Source: an uncultured Prevotellaceae bacterium (GTDB taxonomy: Bacteria > Bacteroidota > Bacteroidia > Bacteroidales > Muribaculaceae). Taken from it: a DNA stretch of 41,737 nucleotides. Made by a program: the position numbers and the translations under genes. The DNA lies in assembly GCA_900317835.1 (NCBI GenBank), contig ONIL01000024.1, positions 1-41,737 on the forward strand. Direction: 5' to 3'. The notes under the pieces were generated by a model that made no database searches, was not told the origin of the DNA, and saw only the letters and a program-made list of their open reading frames with translations. Numbering within the stretch: position 1 is the first letter of the stretch; each line of letters starts with the position of its first letter. Of this stretch, positions 1 through 9,300 are shown piece after piece.

Positions 1-1528
1 GGGCAGTGGCGCCTATAGCAGTGACATCCTGCGCGCCGTCAAGTTCTTTGGCTATAATCAGGAGACCGCCGCTCTCCACTATAAGTACTCCTATAGCAAT
101 AATGCCTGGGCTGCCATGATTCAGGAAGAGTTAATCAATAACCGCCCCATCGTGTATAGTGCCTATGACAGTTATGCAGGCGGTCATGCCTTCAATGTTG
201 ACGGCTATGACGCTAACGACGACACTTACCACATCAACTGGGGCTGGAGCGGTGACTACAACTGCTACTGCCCGCTCAACGCATTCAGCGACGGTGAATA
301 CTACAACTTCACTGATGACCAGCAGATGGTCATTGGTATCCAGCCGCCCTATCTGGGCCCGACGATTACTGCCAGCGCCCTGAACATGGCCATCGAGTCC
401 TATGCCGAGAATCTTCGGCTACTACCTTGATCATGACGTGACCGTTACCCTCGACGACCCCAATGGTGTCTTCTCGATTGACGTTAACCATATCGCCTTG
501 AGCGAGGTCGAGAGCGGTAAGGACATCACCATCACCTATGCTCCCCAGGAGGTGGGCACCCACAACGCTACCATCACCTTGAGCAGCGAGAATGCCGAGG
601 ACGTAGTCGTCAGCATCGTGGGCACCTCGGTGTTTGAGACCCATGATCCTGTGATGCTCGAGGCCAATGAGGAATACATACACCTCACCGGGTTCCGAGC
701 CGACTGGACCGATGAGACCCCTGCCAAGAATGTAGAGAGCTACACCCTCGAGGTCGCCACCAAGGCCATCACCGCTCTGCTGGGCGAGACCGACTGGAGT
801 GACCTCACTTATCAGAGCTACAGTGTGATTTCCCACTGGCAGGACTACTTCCCCGAGGGCTGGGAATATCAAGGTAGCCAGCTCTTTACCGGCAATGGCT
901 GCCTCCAGTTGGGTTCTGGCGGTGCCATCATTTCTCCCGAATATGATTTGACGGGCTATGACAAGGTCACCGTCAAGATGCGCGCCAAGAGCTACAGTTC
1001 GTGGACTCTCTCGGGTGTAACCATTTCCACTAGCCAGCAATCCGTGCATGTGGACCTTGGCACCCAGTTCACCGATTATGTCTTCGTCCTGGATTGCGCT
1101 GACATCGAGCGGATTACCATCCGTGGCGACTACTATCCCAACAATTATGGCCAGATCGAGAGCATTCAGCCACCTACCGCCTGATTACGGGCATCACCCC
1201 CGATAAGTTCTACAACGTTGAGAATCTGACTCCTGGCGGCACCTTCTTCTTCAGGGTGATGGCCCATTACACCGATGACACCTGGAGCGCTTGGAGCAAG
1301 GCCAAGACCGTTGTCCTGCATGGTGAAGGACATGGCTATGCTGTTGGCGACGTGAATCACGATGGCTTGGTTAACATTGGTGATGTCACTGCTCTGATTG
1401 ACAGCCTGCTTACGGGTGAGGGCGGTTGTGAGATCTGCGGCGATGTCGATGCTGATGGTCAAGTAAACATCGCGGACGTGACAAAACTCATTGATTTCCT
1501 GCTTGTGGGAACTTGGCCCGAGAACTAA
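1..1528 (+). pseudogene. C10 family (streptopain-like) secreted peptidase with C-terminal dockerin, 5'-truncated and twice frame-shifted
   Basis: The gene runs in from the left edge. Positions 2-430 encode the end of a C10 cysteine peptidase domain: GHAFNVDGYD carries the catalytic His, and YHINWGWSGDYN follows as in streptopain and SpeB. The reading frame then changes: the sensible protein continues in the third frame (about 400-1181) with a beta-sandwich stretch and a domain around FPEGWEYQGSQLFTGNG. Near 1165-1172 it returns to the original frame, giving TYRLITGITPDKFYNVENL (FN3-like) and two EF-hand-like repeats, GDVNHDGLVNIGDVTALID and GDVDADGQVNIADVTKLID, a type I dockerin, ending at 1528. 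The two shifts cancel. Either the gene is a decaying pseudogene or the assembly has indel errors. The family usually acts outside the cell on host or dietary protein. The family call is firm; intact function is doubtful. Confidence 0.8.
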
Positions 1529-1604
1529 TCATCAATATTCTTCAATGAGTATGTTAAGCTGAAGTATGAGCGTAAGTTCAAAACAACCCCCTCCATAAAA
1601 ACTG

Positions 1605-1659
1605 ACAAAACCCGCTGGAATTCAGCGGGTTTTGTTTTTCTGTGCGCCTGATAGGACTC
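1605..1659. repeat. Displaced copy of the tRNA-Leu 3' end plus flanking hairpin (att-like repeat, left copy)
   Basis: About 55 bases nearly match 2819-2876. The segment contains the CCCGCTG/CAGCGGG hairpin and then TGTGCGCCTGATAGGACTC (1641-1659), which is identical to the last bases of the tRNA-Leu gene (minus strand) with its 3' flank. Similarity stops abruptly after GGACTC. A displaced tRNA 3' end separated from the intact tRNA by foreign-looking DNA is the classical footprint of site-specific integration at a tRNA gene. No integrase is visible. Confidence 0.7.
1607..1639 (+). terminator. Intrinsic terminator after the C10 peptidase gene
   Basis: Eleven-base-pair stem AAAACCCGCTG (1607-1617) with CAGCGGGTTTT (1623-1633), loop GAATT, then a T-rich tail to 1639. 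The same hairpin with one loop change recurs at 2822-2849 beside the tRNA-Leu gene, so this copy may be part of a duplicated attachment segment. Confidence 0.85.
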
Positions 1660-1730
1660 AGGCTCGCGCCTCCCAAAACCTTTAAAAACCTCTCGGCGCC
1701 TGATTGACAGCCCTTTCCAGCAAGCCGATG

Positions 1731-1770
1731 AGGCGTTTAAGGGCGTCTAAAGGCGTTGAACGGCGCAAAA
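1731..1770. repeat. Four tandem decamers of form NGGCGYNNAA
   Basis: Four consecutive 10-base units: AGGCGTTTAA, GGGCGTCTAA, AGGCGTTGAA and CGGCGCAAAA. They lie in the 387-base gap between the peptidase terminator and the lipoprotein gene. No function is evident. The rest of that gap holds the displaced tRNA end at 1641-1659 and a promoter box at 1888. Confidence 0.55.
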
Positions 1771-1887
1771 AGGGGGAGCGCACGCACTCCAAAAAAGTTT
1801 CTTTGCATGAAAGAAAAAACGTCCGCCTTTTCTTCCGCATTCACAGATAATTCTTTTGAAATAATGGCTAAGAATTAAAAAAAACTG

Positions 1888-1895
1888 TAACTTTG
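1888..1895 (+). promoter_or_regulatory. Bacteroidetes-type -7 box for the lipoprotein gene
   Basis: TAACTTTG matches the TAnnTTTG consensus and lies 20 bases before the ATG at 1916. No well-spaced -33 TTTG is apparent. Confidence 0.5.
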
Positions 1896-1915
1896 TACAT
1901 GCTAATCAAACAGAC

Positions 1916-2599
1916 ATGAAAACAAAAGCAATAATTCTTTTTGTGATTCTTACGCTCTTGACATCTTGTATTGGCAAGAACGAATCAAAATGCACAATTT
2001 CTCAAAATGGCTCAGATGTAAAGATTTCAGCTAATGATTTAAACTCCGACACAACTTTTAATATTGATTTATCAAGTGTATTTGATTTATCAAATAGTTT
2101 TGAACTGAATTTATTGGGATCTTGGGAGTGGGGACGTCCTTATTTACCTTTATCTTCTTTTAAAATAGCGATTTATCCTCATAATGATGAAATAGCTAAA
2201 GCCGAAAGAGTCATAAAATATTACCCTTCAATTTGGCATGACTCTCATTCTGTTTATCTCTATAATTTTGGTTATTCTAGTATACAGGAATTAGAAGTCA
2301 GGGGCCGATATATTTGTTATTCAGAAGAAGATATGTCTATTTTACGAAATGATATAAACTTCATAAAGCATTTCTCATCAATATCTAAGCAAGACATAAT
2401 TAATGCAATTAAGGAAAAACCAGATAAGAGCGATTTACTAAAATATGCTGACGAGTATAAGATCGGCGACTTCATTATTAAACATTATGAACCATTTGAC
2501 ATCGTTCCAGAAAAGGAAGAGATAAAAGTATATTATAACATTGATGGTGAAGATATAGTGAAATCTTTCTATACTATTCACTGTGCTCGTCATAGGTAA
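1916..2599 (+). CDS. Hypothetical lipoprotein, 227 residues, AT-rich
   Basis: The product starts MKTKAIILFVILTLLTSC, a type II signal peptide with a lipobox LTSC and acylated Cys18, so it should be anchored in the outer or inner membrane. The remainder is polar with no motif I recognise. It includes an aromatic-rich middle (IWHDSHSVYLYNFGYSS) and a charged C-terminus. Base and codon use are clearly more AT-rich than the peptidase gene and the large surface-protein gene on either side. It sits alone between the two copies of the tRNA-Leu 3' end repeat, so it looks like cargo of a small inserted segment. The ATG is the only plausible start, just after the -7 box. Coding status is well supported; function is unknown. 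Confidence 0.75.
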   Translation: MKTKAIILFVILTLLTSCIGKNESKCTISQNGSDVKISANDLNSDTTFNIDLSSVFDLSNSFELNLLGSWEWGRPYLPLSSFKIAIYPHNDEIAKAERVIKYYPSIWHDSHSVYLYNFGYSSIQELEVRGRYICYSEEDMSILRNDINFIKHFSSISKQDIINAIKEKPDKSDLLKYADEYKIGDFIIKHYEPFDIVPEKEEIKVYYNIDGEDIVKSFYTIHCARHR

Positions 2600-2633
2600 T
2601 TATTGTCTTTTTTACATAGAGAGACGATTACCG

Positions 2634-2641
2634 TACTTTTG
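2634..2641 (+). promoter_or_regulatory. Possible -7 box TACTTTTG
   Basis: Matches TAnnTTTG and lies 30 bases before the ATG of the 32-residue ORF at 2672. No -33 element at the usual distance was found. Confidence 0.35.
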
Positions 2642-2671
2642 GCGAAAGATACGATACAACAAAACAATATT

Positions 2672-2770
2672 ATGATCAACCTCAAAGATTCCATTGAGTG
2701 CAACCGATTGGACGATAAGCAGCTGAACTATATCTTCGAGCTTACATACATCAAAAGGACAATGATGTAA
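2672..2770 (+). CDS. Possible 32-residue small ORF or gene remnant
   Basis: An ATG at 2672 opens a 32-codon frame beginning MINLKDSIECNRLDDKQLNY and ending TMM before TAA. A -7-like box lies 30 bases upstream. The amino acid composition looks protein-like (DDKQLNYIFELTY), but no family is recognised. It may be the leftover N-terminus of a longer mobile gene. It lies in the insertion-like segment between the lipoprotein gene and tRNA-Leu. Confidence 0.3.
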   Translation: MINLKDSIECNRLDDKQLNYIFELTYIKRTMM

Positions 2771-2821
2771 AAGTACAAAAACAATTTTTTCAGTTTCATT
2801 TCAGGGCCTATATTAACACAC

Positions 2822-2849
2822 AAAACCCGCTGGGATTCAGCGGGTTTTT
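2822..2849 (-). terminator. Hairpin downstream of tRNA-Leu (second copy of the 1607 hairpin)
   Basis: AAAACCCGCTG (2822-2832) pairs with CAGCGGGTTTT (2838-2848). On the minus strand it follows the tRNA 3' end directly and its A run becomes a U run, so it can terminate the tRNA transcript. It is also part of the duplicated att-like segment. Confidence 0.7.
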
Positions 2850-2859
2850 GTTTTACTTG

Positions 2860-2941
2860 TGCGCCTGATAGGACTCGAACCTACACAACCGGAGTTACCA
2901 GATCCTAAGTCTGGCGCGTCTACCAATTTCGCCACAGGCGC
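2860..2941 (-). tRNA. tRNA-Leu (anticodon UAG)
   Basis: Read on the minus strand, acceptor GCGCCTG pairs with CAGGCGC, with discriminator A. The anticodon stem CCAGA/TCTGG encloses CTTAGGA, so the anticodon is UAG. A long variable arm (AAC..GTT stem) marks a class II leucine tRNA, and the T arm is GTAGG TTCGAGT CCTAT. CCA is not encoded. A -7 box lies upstream at 3028-3035. Its 3' end is repeated at 1641-1659. Confidence 0.95.
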
Positions 2942-3027
2942 GTGGTTTTCTTTGTGCTAAGATGTGCTGTGCCTTGTGGAAAGCAATCCCGTTGTTTTCT
3001 GCTCGGCTTGCGCTATCGTTGCGGGTG

Positions 3028-3058
3028 CAAAGGTAGTGCTTTTTCAGGATTTGGGCAA
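3028..3058 (-). promoter_or_regulatory. Promoter of tRNA-Leu
   Basis: On the minus strand TTG (3056-3058), a 20-base spacer and TACCTTTG (3028-3035) fit the Bacteroidetes -33/-7 pattern. The start would be near 3020, leaving a leader of about 80 bases. The rest of the 3059-3205 gap shows nothing I can name. Confidence 0.6.
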
Positions 3059-3205
3059 GTGTTGGTGGATTATTTAGGGATGTGTTTGGAGAAGTTGGTG
3101 GGTGTTTGTTGAAAAAACAGAGCCATTTGTTGGAGAAAATAATGTATATAGTATATTTTTGCGCAAAAAGGTTTTGGGCGCAACTGTTTGGTTTTGATTT
3201 TTATC

Positions 3206-3213
3206 TACCTTTG
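3206..3213 (+). promoter_or_regulatory. -7 box for the 2168-residue surface protein gene
   Basis: TACCTTTG matches TAnnTTTG; TTTG at 3187-3190 is a candidate -33 element, though its 15-base spacer is short. It implies an untranslated leader of roughly 150 bases (about 3220-3373), in which I recognise no known riboswitch. Confidence 0.55.
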
Positions 3214-3373
3214 CGATGCATATTATGTGGTTAATTATGAATAATGTAATTTACATGTATCTATGAGTCAGCCTTCTAGGTTAGCCATTACTATGCATGA
3301 TAACTTGCTTAGGTCCGCAATGGACTCCAACAAACACGGGATACTTTACTAACCATTTTTTAAATATCAATTT

Positions 3374-6300
3374 ATGAAGTACTTCAAGTTTAAGTTTCTA
3401 ATGGTCTTATTGGCCCTAGCCGTGGCGATACCCCCAGCCTGGGCCGATGAAACACTATTGGTTTGCGATGGTACTGCTACTAATGGTTCAGTGCCAATTG
3501 CTTACGCTGGAGCTTATGGCTCCACCTCTCCGCAACAGCAGATGATTTATCCGGCAGATCTCTTGTCAGATATGTCTGGCACTGAAATCACGGGTATTAC
3601 TTTCTACACCAGTTCTGCTATTGTGATGAATCAAGGTTCCTTTGATGTCAAGCTTGGCGAGACAACTCAGTCAACCTACTCGAGTGCAACAGCTATCACA
3701 GGGCTTACCACTGTAGCCAGTGGTCAAGTGCCAGTACCTGGAGGCACAGAATTGGTGATCAATTTTGATAATGGTTACACCTACAATGGCGGTAATCTGG
3801 TGGTCGAGATTTACATTAACTCGAACCTGTATTCTCGTTACGCTACACAGAATTTCTATGGTGTAAACCAAGATGATTATACTGCTTTTGGTTACGGTTC
3901 TCGCGTGAAATTCCTTCCCAAGGCTACATTTACCTATGAGGGTGAATTGCAGCCCTATGCTGCTAAAGTTTCTCCTTTAAGCATTGACTTTGGCAAGACA
4001 GCTCCTGGCGGGTCATTGACCCAGAATGTGATGGTCAAGAACACTGGTGCTAACACCATCACACCGACGTTGAGCGGACTTACTGCCCCCTTCAGCACCA
4101 CCTATACATCCGCTTCTCTTGCTTCGGGTGAAACGGCTACAATTCCTGTTGTATTCAACCCGACAACTACAGGAGAGTTTACCGCAACGCTGCAAGTTGG
4201 CTTCACCGATGGCAACATTGCCACTGTAGAAATACCTTTGAGCGGTTTGAGCGCCAACGAGGTAACCGTGGGCAATGGTGAGAGCACAGATGCTTGCTTG
4301 CCTGTTTACGGTAACTGGTTTGATGCCGATACTCAGACCAATCAGATGCTTTACCCTGCATCAATGCTGTCTGAATTGGCTGGAAAGAAAATAACATCAA
4401 TGACTTTCTATGCGCCTAATGGTATCAAGTTCTATCGCAATGGCAACACTGCGACAGTAACTTTCAAATTGGCAAACATGGATGCCAACACGTCAGGTTT
4501 TGATAACACTCCTTACCATAAGGATGCAGACTTTACCACGGTGAATGAGTATACTATGCCAAGCCAGAGTGAGGCCAATGCTATCACCGAGTGGTTAATT
4601 GAGTTTGATGAACCGTTCTCCTATAATGGAGGAGACCTTCTTCTCGAGGTCAATACGGTGAAGGGTTCTTACGGCAACACCTATTTCTCAGGTGACGAAC
4701 AGAGCACCAATCAGAGCTATTATTCATATAATAGTAATGCTTACAATTCTACATTCCTGCCGAAGGTGACCTTTGAGCTTGAGGATGATGACACTCCTGC
4801 TACTCCGACGATTGCAATTGCGCCCGAGGCTTTGACCATCAATGACGCTGCTGCAGGCACCTTTACGGTGACGGGCACCAATGTTGATGGCAGCATCAAC
4901 GCCAGCCTGGCCTCAAACACCGACTGGTACATGACTCCCGAGCAGTTCGCCAACACGGGCGGTAACTTGTCGGTATCTTATACCGGTCGTGCCTTGAGCG
5001 CCAGCAACACCATTACCGCTGCAGCCGCTAGCGACAACACTGTCTCGGCTCAGGCAACGGTAAACTATGTCGCTGACCTGTATATCGTGACCGATAATGG
5101 CGTGACCAATGGTTGGGACTTCGACAACGGCACCCATATGACCAACAACAACGGTACCTATACCGCAACGTTTACGGCCAATGCTGATAATACCTTTATC
5201 CTATTTGCCCGCAAGTTGGGTGACGGAGTGGACTGGAATACCCGCTACGTCTTCGGTCCCAACAGCAATGGCGACTGGTTGCTGAATGGCGACAACGGTG
5301 AGGGCACCATCGACCTCAATGATGATGACCCCATCAAGTTACCCAATGCCGGCACCTACAACATCACCATCAACAGTGATGGCACCTTCACCATCACCAA
5401 GGTGCTTGAGCAAGTGGCTACTCCGACGTTCTCGCCTGCCGAGGGCACTTTCACTGAGGCCCAAACCGTGACCATCTCGTGTGCTACCGATGGCGCAACC
5501 ATCAGCTACAGCACCGACGGCGGCACCACCTGGACCGTGGGCAACAGCCTCACCGTGAGCGAAACCACTACCGTCATGGCCAAGGCCACTAAGGACGGCA
5601 TGACCGATAGCGAAATCGTCACTGCGACCTACACCATCCGTCAACCTTCAACCAACGTTGACGTCACTGTTGCCGAAGGAACCGCACAAGCAGAGTACGT
5701 TCCTGTCTATGGCTATCAATATGATGCTGAGTCACAGCATAACCAAATCGTTTATCCAGCAAGCGAACTGAATCAATTACACGATGGTGATGTCATTAAC
5801 GCCATTACATTCTATCCCACTACTTCTACACTGCCTTTCTCGAATGGTTCAGTGACCATTTCATTGGCCAATATGAATCAGGGTACAACTATTCCCTGGA
5901 CAGTAGATTATTGGGGTACAGCATCTGGAGATTTGTTTACTAACTCAGTAACTACTGTTGCTACAATCAATGCTCCGACAGCCGCCGACGGTGAATGGAC
6001 CATTACATTTACAACACCGTTCACTTATACAGGAGGAGATCTTCTCATCGATGTCACTACTACTAAAGGTATATATGGTGATTCCAAATTCTATGGAAAA
6101 GAGATGTCTTCGGTTTATGGACTGGCAACCTACACGAATTATTCAACTAGCAAGAAAGGTAGCACCATCCTTCCTAAAGCGACATTCACTCTCGAGTCTT
6201 CGACTCCCATAGAGTCTGTTGCTACCCCGACGTTCACCCCTGCTGCTGGTACTTACACCAGCGCCCAGAGCGTGACAATCGCTTGTGCTACCGAGGGTGC

Positions 6301-9300
6301 TACCATCTATTACACCACCGATGGCTCTGAGCCCAGTGCTACCAACGGCACCGTTTACAGCGAGGCTATCGCTGTGAACGAGAACATGATCATCAAGGCT
6401 ATCGCCGTTAAGGATGGTATGGCTAATAGTGCAGTTGCCGAGGCCGAGTATGTCATCAACATCGTCGCTGACTACGCTGTCAGTGTCGCTCCTGACGGTG
6501 GTGACATCAATTTTGGCACGGTTGACTATGAGAACAACGCCACAGCCATTCGCACCATCACGGTGACCAACACTGGTCTTAATCCCGTAACCCCGACGCT
6601 GAGTGCACTGAGCGCTCCTTTCTCGACCGACTACACCGCTACCGCGCTGCAGCCCGGTGAGAGCGTGACCATTACCATCACGTTCACCCCCACCGAGGAG
6701 GCCACCTACAACGGCACGGCCACGCTGAGCTTCGGCAACGGTATCGACGACCGCACCTTCACCCTCACCGGTAAGGGCGGCAAGTACAACGAGAATGACC
6801 ACTCGGCCATCTATGACATGGATTACACCTGGTATGATGCCAACGGCACCGAGCAGCATAGCAATCTGCTGGAGACCGCTACCGACCCCGACCAGATTAT
6901 CGCCATGCTGCGCAAGATCTACATGACTCCAGAAATTCCTGGTAACAAAGTTCGTGGTTACACCGAGGCTGGTGCCCCCGAGAGCTTGATAGTCAACGGC
7001 AATGATGCCTTCCATGTCAATTACTCGGCAGTCGGCCAGCTCAACAGCAACCTGCAGTACACTGACACTTATGGTTGGGACATTCCTACCGAGAAACCAG
7101 TTATCTCATATACCAAGGGTAATTACACCTACAACTACATGGATCCCACCGAGTATGAGCCCAATGATGAAGGTCTCACACTCATCATGATTGAGTTGAA
7201 GGACGGTGCTAACTACTCTGGTTCTTCCTACTACTCCTTTACTAACTCAACGCTTAGGGAGAAGGTTGCTAATACCTTCAAGAGTGCCCGCATCATCACC
7301 AATTGGAAGAGGTCAGGCTCTGACCAGGAAGCCGGTACGCTCTTCAAGATTGATGCCGATAAACTGAACCGCTTCTTCTTCCTGGCCAAGGGACAACTTC
7401 GCCTCATTGACCACTCTCAAGCAAGTGAAAAGCCCTGGACCAGCACAAATGTTGTTCCCTATCCTAGCATGAGGGTAAGAGGCAGCAGCTATACCTTTAC
7501 TGACAACACATTCAACACGTCGTCAGGTAGCGCTGTGCTGGCTCCGTTCGAGCACATGTTCGAAGAATTCAGTCCTAACCAGGCTAGCTCGGCAACCGAT
7601 GCTATGACCGACGTTTATCAGGATCTGGTAAACATGGAATCCTACGAGGTAGTCCATGACTGCGTTTCAGTACCGTTTGTTGGCGGTAACCACGAGTTCA
7701 ACATGTATGGTGTTGACTCCCAAAGCGAAGACTGCCAGGACGTGCGTGACATGATGTTCTTCGTGCCCGATTACCGCATGAAATTCTGGGCTGAATCCCA
7801 ATACTCTTTTGGCGACGCTACCCGTGACCCGAGCAATGACGAGAAGTTTGTGAACTACAACCGCGACCATCGTCCCACGCTGGGTCTGTATGTCATCCGC
7901 CAAAACGAGATCACTGGCGAGAAGCAGGCCAGTGCCGACGTCTATGACCTGAACCTGAGCTGGGAGAGCAACCTGCTCGACTTCCTGCCTGGTGACGAGG
8001 CCGAATATCAGCTGTTCCGTGTCGAGACCAACGACGATGGTACCAAGTCTTATATTCTTGTTGCCACGATCGAGGCAGGCCAGACGACCTATGTTGACCA
8101 CGTTCCCATGGATGCCACTGGCAAGGTGGTGACCTATGTCGTGCAAGGTCAGGACACCGATCACTTCCTGTCACTGCAGATGTCTAACGAGGAGAGCTAC
8201 ATCATCCCGGGAACCGATCCCAACGAGTTGATGTCGCTGGACGTACGTGCTACGCACTACAGCCGCTTTGACCCGCAGACCGAGAAGAACTTCTACTCCA
8301 ACACGTTGAAGTTGAAGAACAACGTGGGCACTAGCGTGACTGCCGACATGTTGACCACGGGCGCACAGTTCGTCTTCAACCGCATGTACACTGACGCCCA
8401 GAATGTTGCTCACACCGATGTTGTTGCCACCGCCACGGTGACCAGCAACAACGGCAGCCATGTGGTTTTGAGCATCGCTATGCAGAACCAGCGCGAGCTC
8501 AGCGAGTATCCCTATGGCTACAGGGCCAACAAGGGTGAGGCTACCTTCACCATCACTAATGGCGTAGTTGATTTCACCGACTGCACGATCTATGACAACT
8601 TTGGCGTCTCGGTCGAGGGCAACCAGCATCCCGCTATGTACAAGTACAAAGTGTTGTTCGGCGAGAAGCATAGCAATGAAATTGGTGTGATGGTCCACAA
8701 GACCGACATGGAAATGATTGCCCATGACCAAGAAACGGTTGACGCTGACGTGCTCCACAACGAGGAAATCCTGAATAGGGCTTTCAACATCGACGTGAAG
8801 TACAGCAGTAAGACCGAGATCTTGCGCTATGACGCTTATCGCTGGCGCAACGACGAGGAAATGACCGAGACCCGCAAGATTATCGAGAGCGGTAACAGCG
8901 ATGGTACCGAGGAGGAGGATGTTGCTCCTAACGGTATTGCTGGTAACCAGGCTACCTTCTACACAATCGCGATGAACAACGATTACACAGGTAGCGTTAA
9001 CGTTAGCCAAACCGCGGCTACAGCCAAGGCTAAGTTTGTGGACAACATTGCCACCCAAACATGGGGCGCCTATGTGCTCGCTCCTGTTGTAGAGACCTTC
9101 ACTGGACGTGACGACTATAACACCTATGGTGGACCGCTCCAGGGAACTGCAACCTCGAGCATGCAAATCACCGTCAAGGGTACCCGTGAGATGAGCGAGT
9201 ATAACTGGACCGATAGCACGACCAACAAAGTCTATTGCTACTACACCATCCCGTTGGATATCGTTGACATGAAGGTTCCTGAGGGCTACAACGTGTACAA

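Noticed and set aside
1641-1680. A second tRNA gene next to the peptidase terminator
   Set aside because: Only about 19 bases match the 3' end of tRNA-Leu; no acceptor partner, anticodon arm or D arm follows. It is a fragment.
3214-3373. Riboswitch in the leader of the large surface protein gene
   Set aside because: The leader is long, but I could not draw a known riboswitch fold or a terminator/antiterminator pair from it.
8171-9166. 331-codon open frame on the minus strand inside the large surface protein gene
   Set aside because: It lies fully antisense to a well-supported gene, has no recognisable domain and has a composition typical of reverse-strand reading of a GC-richer gene. The same holds for 6143-7015, 7667-8164 and 36090-36914.
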